Assembly (NCBI GenBank): GCA_023423835.1
Contig: JAFAEW010000019.1
Coordinates: 1 to 7,873, forward strand
Origin: Bacteroidota bacterium
GTDB lineage: Bacteria > Bacteroidota > Bacteroidia > Chitinophagales > Chitinophagaceae
DNA length: 7,873 bases
Direction: 5' to 3'
Below, one piece after another: positions 1 to 5,121 of this stretch (position 1 is the first letter of the stretch; the number at the start of each line of letters is the position of its first letter). The notes under the pieces were generated by a model. The model saw only the letters and a program-made list of their open reading frames with translations, was not told where the DNA came from and did no database searches. Both the position numbers and the translations under genes were made by a program.

Positions 1-171
1 CATTTGCCTTCGTTTTACATTTCAGAATACTTTTTTGACCACGTGCGGATTGAAAAAATGATTTTCGACGGAATCCGTCCCCCGGAAAATGGCTACCTGA
101 AACCTAATCCTGACTTACCGGGACTGGGATTGATTTTTAAAGAAAAGGACGCAGAAAAATATAAAATTTAA
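1..171 (+). CDS. Enolase-superfamily (mandelate racemase/muconate lactonizing type) enzyme, C-terminal end only
   Basis: Frame 1 is open from the first base of the window and stops with TAA at 169-171, giving the last 56 residues of a gene that begins upstream. The visible tail contains SEYFFDHVRIEKMIFDG (residues 8-24 of the fragment), then PPENGYLKPNPDLPGLGL and the ending KEKDAEKYKI. An acidic residue after the last barrel strand, a P-x-x-G-x-L stretch, PGLGL and a final D-A-x-x-Y are the usual C-terminal pattern of mandelate racemase/muconate lactonizing enzymes. These are cytoplasmic TIM-barrel enzymes that abstract a proton alpha to a carboxylate with a bound Mg2+; many are sugar-acid dehydratases. 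The metal ligands and most catalytic residues lie outside the window, so the substrate cannot be told. The stop is 11 nt before the next start, suggesting co-transcription with the FAD/Fe-S oxidase. Family call fairly sure, reaction unknown. Confidence 0.75.
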   Translation, partial: HLPSFYISEYFFDHVRIEKMIFDGIRPPENGYLKPNPDLPGLGLIFKEKDAEKYKI

Positions 172-182
172 ACGAGAAGATT

Positions 183-3100
183 ATGTTACCCGACAACACC
201 AACACCTCCAATCTGAAGCAAAGTAAACAAAACCAGCAACAAACCGATGTAGGAAAATTATACGGACAAAAACCCGACAAGGATATGGGTGATTGGAATA
301 ATGACACACGATTCAAAACGCGGTTGTCTGAAAAAGTGGACGTTGAAAAGCTGGAAAAGGAATTAAAGGCGGCAGTGGAGGGCGAAGTACGATTTGACCC
401 AGGAAGCAGGGCGCTCTATTCAACCGATGCATCCAATTACCGGCAGATTCCGATTGGGGTGGTGCTTCCAAAATCGGAACAGGATGTTATTAACACGGTT
501 GAACTCTGTAACAAATACCATGCACCGGTACTGTCGAGGGGCGGCGGAACCAGTCTCGCCGGGCAATCCTGCAACGTGGCTGTTATGATGGACATGTCGA
601 AATATTATAACAAAATTCTTGAAATCGATAAGGAAAACAAGCTCGTTTCCGTTCAACCGGGAATTGTACTGGATGAAATGCGCCATACCACGAGAGATAA
701 GGTGGGTTTGACCTTTGGTCCCGATCCTGCCACTCATGACCATTGTACGCTTGGAGGAATGCTTGGAAATAATTCCTGCGGTATTCACAGTGTAATGGCC
801 GCATTCAAAGGAAATGGCGCACGTACGTCTGACAATACCGAATCACTTACCATTCTCACCTATGACGGATTGAAACTGAAGGTGGGCGCAACTTCAGAGG
901 AAGAGCTGGAAAAGATCATCCGGGATGGCGGAAAAAAGGGAGAACTTTATCGGAAGCTGCGTGATTTTCGTAATAAGTACGCAGATATGATCCGGAAGCG
1001 ATTTCCAAATATTCCGCGGCGCGTTTCAGGCTACAACCTTACCGCGCTTCTTCCCGAAAACGGGTTTAATGTTGCCCGGGCGCTGGTAGGATCCGAAAGT
1101 ACGCTGGTTACCATTCTCGAAGCAGAATTGAACCTGCTCGAAGAACCCAAAGCGAGATCGCTATTGGTTTTGGGATACAAAAGTCTGCCGGATGCCGGAT
1201 ATGCCGTTCCCCATGTTATGAAATTTAAGCCGATCGGCCTCGAGGGAATGGACGACATGCTCCTGGATTTTATGCGAAGGAAGGGGTTGAACCTCAAAGA
1301 CCTTCCATTGTTGCCGGACGGAAAAGCATGGCTGCTTGTGGAATTTGGCGGCGAAAACAAAGAGGATTCCGACAACCAGGCAAAGGCATTGATGGAAGAT
1401 CTCAAAAAGCAGAAAGATCATCCGAATATGAGTTTGTTTGATGACCCGAAACAGGAAAAGATGCTTTGGGAAATTCGCGAATCGGGCCTCGGTGCCACTG
1501 CCTGGGTGCCCGGCGAACCGAATGGCGGACCGGGTTGGGAAGACAGTGCCGTTCCTCCCGACAAAGTGGGAGACTATGTGAAAGACTTGCGCAATCTGTT
1601 TACGAAATACAAATTGTATCCCTCTATCTATGGTCATTTCGGACAGGGCTGCATCCATTGTCGCGTTGGTTTTGATTTTTTGACAGCAGAAGGGATCGAA
1701 GCCTATAAAAAATTCACAATAGAAGCCTCTCATCTCGTAGTAAAATACGGAGGCAGTATTTCGGGTGAACATGGCGATGGCCAGGCAAGAGCCGATTTGC
1801 TGGAAATCATGTATGGCCCGCAACTCGTGCAGGCATTTAAAGAATTTAAATCAATCTGGGATCCGCAATGGATGATGAATCCGGGAAAAATAGTGGATAG
1901 TTACGGACAAACGAATGATCTGCGGCTTGGCGTTACCTACAACCCTCCGGTTTTAAAAACGCATTTTAAATTTCCGGCAGAAAACTTCTCCTTTGCCCGT
2001 GCCTCTAATCTCTGTGTGGGTGTGGGAGAATGCAGAAGACATGGAGGCGGAACGATGTGCCCGAGCTATATGGTTACACGGGAAGAAAAACACAGCACAA
2101 GAGGCAGATCGAGAATGTTGTTTGAAATGATGCAGGGCGACATCATCAAAGGATTATGGAGAAGTAAGGAAGTAAAAGAATCGCTGGATCTTTGTCTCGC
2201 TTGCAAAGGATGCAAGCATGACTGTCCGGTCTACGTGGATATGGCCACCTATAAATCTGAGTTTCTTTCGCATTATTATGAAGGAAGGCTTCGACCAAGA
2301 ACGGCCTACGCCTTCGGATATGTTTTTCGATGGTCTAAAATTGCATCCCTTTTTCCGGGAATCGCAAACTTCTTTATGCATGCTCCTATTCTGAAAAACA
2401 TTACAAAGGAAATCATGGGAGTTTCTCAGAAAAGAGAAATGCCAAAACTGGCGGACATAAATTTCAGAGATTGGTTTCATCGATCCAAAAACAAAAAGAA
2501 AAGTCAAAGAAAAGTGATCCTTTGGACAGACACCTTCAACAATTATTATTTACCGCAAACATTGGTTGCAGGTAAAAATGTACTGGAAGCGGCAGGATTT
2601 GAAGTGATCATCACCAAACGAAATTTATGCTGCGGTAGACCCCTTTACGATTTCGGATTTCTCAATAAGGCAAAACGCATGTTGACGGATATCATGGCTT
2701 CCATGGAGAAAGAAATTACAGAAGGCGTTCCGATTGTAGGAATGGAGCCGAGCTGCATCGCAGTCTTCAGAGATGAATTGACGAATCTTTTTCCGGCAAA
2801 TGCACAGGCTAACCGGTTATCAAAACAGGTGTTCACACTGGCGGAATTTCTAGAGAAAGAAGCACCTGATTTCAAGATTCCTAAGATGCAGCAGGACGCG
2901 GTAGTACACGGCCACTGTCATCATAAATCAATTATGAAGATGGATTGCGATGAAGAGGTGTTAAACAAAACCGGTTTGAAATATAAGATTCTTGACTCAG
3001 GTTGTTGCGGAATGGCCGGATATTTCGGCTACGAAAAAGGCGATCATTACAAGGTTTCCATTGGCGCCGGAGAACGGGTTTTACTGCCGGCAGTAAGGTC

Positions 3101-3368
3101 AGCAGAAAAATCGGCTTTGATTGTAACGGACGGATTTAGCTGTCGCGAACAAATAGCGCAGGAAACCAACCGGCGGGCGCTGCACCTTGCCGAGGTGCTC
3201 GATCTGGGCTTAAAGCAGGAGAATGGAGATGCAAAGCAGGATTTTCCCGAAAGAGATTATCTCCGTAAGACGAAACTTAAAGATCCGGACAATGGAAAAT
3301 ACAGGCTTGCTTTCGGAGCAGGTCTCATCGCCGCATTTGCAGCAATCTATTTTTCCAGGGGAAAATAA
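183..3368 (+). CDS. GlcD-GlcF-type fused FAD-linked oxidase / iron-sulfur 2-hydroxyacid dehydrogenase
   Basis: A 1061-residue fusion of a GlcD-like flavoprotein and a GlcF-like Fe-S protein, the size range of E. coli YdiJ-type proteins. Residues about 90-320 form the PCMH-type FAD domain, with RGGGTSLAGQ (119-128), the PDPATHDHCTLGG region (180-192) and GSEST (303-307). Residues about 325-575 form the FAD-oxidase C-terminal domain, with HFGQGCIH (485-492) and SGEHGDG (527-533). A ferredoxin-like part has Cys 611, 617 and 626 (followed by Pro), then a full C-x2-C-x2-C-x3-CP at 671-682. Two CCG units follow: CCG at 816-818 with C858, and GHCHH (910-914), CCG at 941-943 and C987. Residues about 1041-1057 look like one membrane helix. 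Family members oxidise D-2-hydroxy acids (D-lactate, glycolate, D-2-hydroxyglutarate) and pass electrons towards quinone; the substrate is not evident here. The first ~45 residues are polar and Q/N-rich, and similarity starts near residue 50, so Met35 (position 285) is an alternative start. ATG at 183 is preceded by a weak GAGAAG. Confidence 0.9.
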   Translation: MLPDNTNTSNLKQSKQNQQQTDVGKLYGQKPDKDMGDWNNDTRFKTRLSEKVDVEKLEKELKAAVEGEVRFDPGSRALYSTDASNYRQIPIGVVLPKSEQDVINTVELCNKYHAPVLSRGGGTSLAGQSCNVAVMMDMSKYYNKILEIDKENKLVSVQPGIVLDEMRHTTRDKVGLTFGPDPATHDHCTLGGMLGNNSCGIHSVMAAFKGNGARTSDNTESLTILTYDGLKLKVGATSEEELEKIIRDGGKKGELYRKLRDFRNKYADMIRKRFPNIPRRVSGYNLTALLPENGFNVARALVGSESTLVTILEAELNLLEEPKARSLLVLGYKSLPDAGYAVPHVMKFKPIGLEGMDDMLLDFMRRKGLNLKDLPLLPDGKAWLLVEFGGENKEDSDNQAKALMEDLKKQKDHPNMSLFDDPKQEKMLWEIRESGLGATAWVPGEPNGGPGWEDSAVPPDKVGDYVKDLRNLFTKYKLYPSIYGHFGQGCIHCRVGFDFLTAEGIEAYKKFTIEASHLVVKYGGSISGEHGDGQARADLLEIMYGPQLVQAFKEFKSIWDPQWMMNPGKIVDSYGQTNDLRLGVTYNPPVLKTHFKFPAENFSFARASNLCVGVGECRRHGGGTMCPSYMVTREEKHSTRGRSRMLFEMMQGDIIKGLWRSKEVKESLDLCLACKGCKHDCPVYVDMATYKSEFLSHYYEGRLRPRTAYAFGYVFRWSKIASLFPGIANFFMHAPILKNITKEIMGVSQKREMPKLADINFRDWFHRSKNKKKSQRKVILWTDTFNNYYLPQTLVAGKNVLEAAGFEVIITKRNLCCGRPLYDFGFLNKAKRMLTDIMASMEKEITEGVPIVGMEPSCIAVFRDELTNLFPANAQANRLSKQVFTLAEFLEKEAPDFKIPKMQQDAVVHGHCHHKSIMKMDCDEEVLNKTGLKYKILDSGCCGMAGYFGYEKGDHYKVSIGAGERVLLPAVRSAEKSALIVTDGFSCREQIAQETNRRALHLAEVLDLGLKQENGDAKQDFPERDYLRKTKLKDPDNGKYRLAFGAGLIAAFAAIYFSRGK

Positions 3369-3373
3369 TCTTA

Positions 3374-3431
3374 TTCTGCCGGCAGAAAAGTAACAGCTTC
3401 CGGCTCAAATTTTCCGGAAACTGCTTCTGCC
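3374..3431. terminator. Bulged hairpin in convergent gap, possible bidirectional transcription stop
   Basis: The gap between the two convergent stop codons holds nested complementarity. TTCTGCCGGCAGAA at 3374-3387 is a perfect 14-bp palindrome. Its right half, GGCAGAA (3381-3387), can instead pair with TTCTGCC (3425-3431). Inside that pair, CAG (3394-3396) matches CTG (3421-3423), and TTCCGG (3398-3403) matches CCGGAA (3414-3419) around a 10-nt loop. The position, 5 nt after one stop codon and 8 nt before the other, fits a shared terminator. Neither strand has a clear T tract after the stem, so classic intrinsic termination is not shown. The pairing is seen; the role is inferred. Confidence 0.4.
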
Positions 3432-3439
3432 ATAACGCG

Positions 3440-5029
3440 CTATTTAAACATCCATGAAGCGAGATCTGCATCATGATCGTAAATGTCGCGTCTGAAGTTT
3501 AATTGATTGTTGTCGTCCACCCAGGCAGTGAAATAAGTTATGAATACGGGAACCTTGTCTTTCAACGCAACGTGTGTCGGTTCCATCTTATTCATTGCGG
3601 CTTCAATTTTTTCGCGTGTCCAGTCCGGCTGATCCTGCAATAAAAATTCAGCCATCTTAACCGGGTCACTTAACCGGATACAACCATGGCTATAAGCGCG
3701 GTTGTCCTTATTAAAAAGATATTTTGCATTCGTATCATGAAAATAGATATCGAAGCTGTTTGGAAATAAAAACTTCACTCTTCCCAGTGAATTCCAGGGC
3801 CCCGGAATCTGACGAACTTCAGGAATGCCACCGGCATCTCCCGTTTCTTCCATGTGATGCTCGGCCAGATAATTAGGATTCTTTTCGATGCCGGGCAAAA
3901 CCTCATTCTTCACAATAGAACGCGGAATATTCCAATACGGACTGAAAACAATCTCATTGAGATTTCCTGTGAATATCGTGGTTCCATGTCCTTCCTTTCC
4001 TACCACCACATCCATATCAAAGATCTCTTTGCCGTTGTCGGTGACGTGTAGTTTAAATTCAGGAATATTTACAATAATGAGTTTTCCTTTTGGTTCGGTC
4101 GGCATCCATCTCTGCCGGTCGAGATTAATGATGATCTGTTCAATCCTTTTGTTTACCGGCACATTCATCTCCTTAATAAGCGATTCTGTTACCAGTCCGT
4201 CGGGTGTCAGTCCCAACATGGTCTGAAATGACTTGACGCCATTTTCCAGGGTATCATTGAAAAGCGTTGAGGTATCGCCCGCCGGCATTTGCCCGGTAAT
4301 CGATAATCTCTTTTTGATCACGGGAATCGCTGCATTTGATACACCCTTCTTAAGCGTTTTTGAAACGCTGTCGATCATCGGCCATCCACCTTTTTTGGAA
4401 ATATCAACGTATTGTTTCAATTGCTGTTTCAGCAATGTATAAGGTTGATTTGAAGCCTCAAGTTCGCCATCGGTTTTCAATAATGAATCGGCAACATAAA
4501 ACAGATCCTGCTTTTTTATGGGGATGAAATGAGCAAGCTGTTTTTTATTTATCGTGCCCTCTTCATAGCTGTCATTCATATAATGCAAATAGCGTAAAGT
4601 AAGCTTCAACTCCGTCTTTACCGCGTCTGCATCGTCTTCTGAAATCTTTACAGAATCGTCTTCCATGAGATCATCCATTTCGGATTTCAGTTTTTTGTCG
4701 TTTGACAGACTATCTTTTTTCCCGATGGAATTGTATTGATGAAGGTTCCAAAATGCAAGCGCCTGTTGCGTTAGTCCTTTACTGTTAAACCAGGCAAATT
4801 CATAATTGCGATTATTGTAGAAGCTACGGAAATGGTTGGCTATACTGTCATTTAAATTTTCATCTGCCAAAAATTTCTCCATCTTCATACTATCCAGAAA
4901 CAGATCAGAATACGAATTGGATTTGTTGATACTATAATCTCTCTGGCTAACTTTTTTTTCGTCTTCCTTTTGGGTACAGGAAACATATAGGATTCCACAA
5001 ATGAGGATAAAAACGGATATTTTTTTCAT
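3440..5029 (-). CDS. YcbB/LdtD-like murein L,D-transpeptidase, predicted lipoprotein
   Basis: A 529-residue protein expected to make 3-3 crosslinks in peptidoglycan, or to attach molecules to it, using a catalytic cysteine. The N-terminus MKKISVFILICGILYVSC is a lipoprotein signal with Cys18 as the likely lipidated residue; QKEDE follows at 20-24. Residues about 45-215 match the position of the YcbB helical scaffold domain. Residues about 235-292 form a peptidoglycan-binding-1 domain (LGLTPDGLVTESL at 272-284). The YkuD catalytic domain spans about 316-465, with His431 and the motif SHGCIRL (447-453); Cys450 is the nucleophile. An insert at about 373-415 sits where YcbB proteins have a substrate-capping subdomain. 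The tail (PVFITYFTAWVD near 494-505, then FRRDIYDHD) is also typical of YcbB. No Shine-Dalgarno sequence precedes the ATG, which is common in Bacteroidota. The gene lies 92 nt downstream of ftsK on the same strand. Family call strong; the exact crosslinking role is inferred. Confidence 0.92.
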   Translation of the reverse strand: MKKISVFILICGILYVSCTQKEDEKKVSQRDYSINKSNSYSDLFLDSMKMEKFLADENLNDSIANHFRSFYNNRNYEFAWFNSKGLTQQALAFWNLHQYNSIGKKDSLSNDKKLKSEMDDLMEDDSVKISEDDADAVKTELKLTLRYLHYMNDSYEEGTINKKQLAHFIPIKKQDLFYVADSLLKTDGELEASNQPYTLLKQQLKQYVDISKKGGWPMIDSVSKTLKKGVSNAAIPVIKKRLSITGQMPAGDTSTLFNDTLENGVKSFQTMLGLTPDGLVTESLIKEMNVPVNKRIEQIIINLDRQRWMPTEPKGKLIIVNIPEFKLHVTDNGKEIFDMDVVVGKEGHGTTIFTGNLNEIVFSPYWNIPRSIVKNEVLPGIEKNPNYLAEHHMEETGDAGGIPEVRQIPGPWNSLGRVKFLFPNSFDIYFHDTNAKYLFNKDNRAYSHGCIRLSDPVKMAEFLLQDQPDWTREKIEAAMNKMEPTHVALKDKVPVFITYFTAWVDDNNQLNFRRDIYDHDADLASWMFK

Positions 5030-5039
5030 GTTGTGGAAT
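4992..5039 (-). promoter_or_regulatory. Inverted repeat enclosing the L,D-transpeptidase start codon
   Basis: ATTCCACAA lies immediately before the ATG on the minus strand (5039-5031, one base from the start codon). Its perfect complement TTGTGGAAT lies in codons 10-13 of the gene (5000-4992). The 9-bp stem would hold the start codon in a 30-nt loop and pair the bases where a ribosome first contacts the message. The complementarity is seen directly; a role in translation control is inferred, and a chance match is possible because half of it encodes the signal peptide. Confidence 0.35.
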
Positions 5040-5077
5040 TTTGCAAATGATATGCCTTTTTATTTCCAAGAGATCAC

Positions 5078-5103
5078 AACAGCCGTTTTAAGAACAACCG
5101 TTT
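5078..5103. repeat. Imperfect direct repeat in the ftsK to L,D-transpeptidase gap
   Basis: AACAGCCGTTT (5078-5088) and AACAACCGTTT (5093-5103) match at 10 of 11 positions with a 15-nt period. They lie in the 92-nt gap, about 50-75 nt upstream of the transpeptidase start and 19 nt past the ftsK stop. They could be paired protein-binding half-sites or chance. I see no T-tailed hairpin in this gap, so ftsK transcripts may run through into the next gene. Confidence 0.3.
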
Positions 5104-5121
5104 GAAGGAGACCGTCAGTTA

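Noticed and set aside
1161..1823. A 220-codon open frame on the minus strand inside the FAD/Fe-S oxidase gene
   Set aside because: It lies wholly antisense to a gene with clear family motifs throughout, and its translation shows no recognisable domain or sensible composition. It is a shadow of the coding strand.
5030..5121. A promoter for the L,D-transpeptidase gene with a TATCATTTG element on the minus strand
   Set aside because: It has one base too many between TA and TTTG compared with TAnnTTTG, and no well-spaced TTTG upstream, so I do not list it as a feature.
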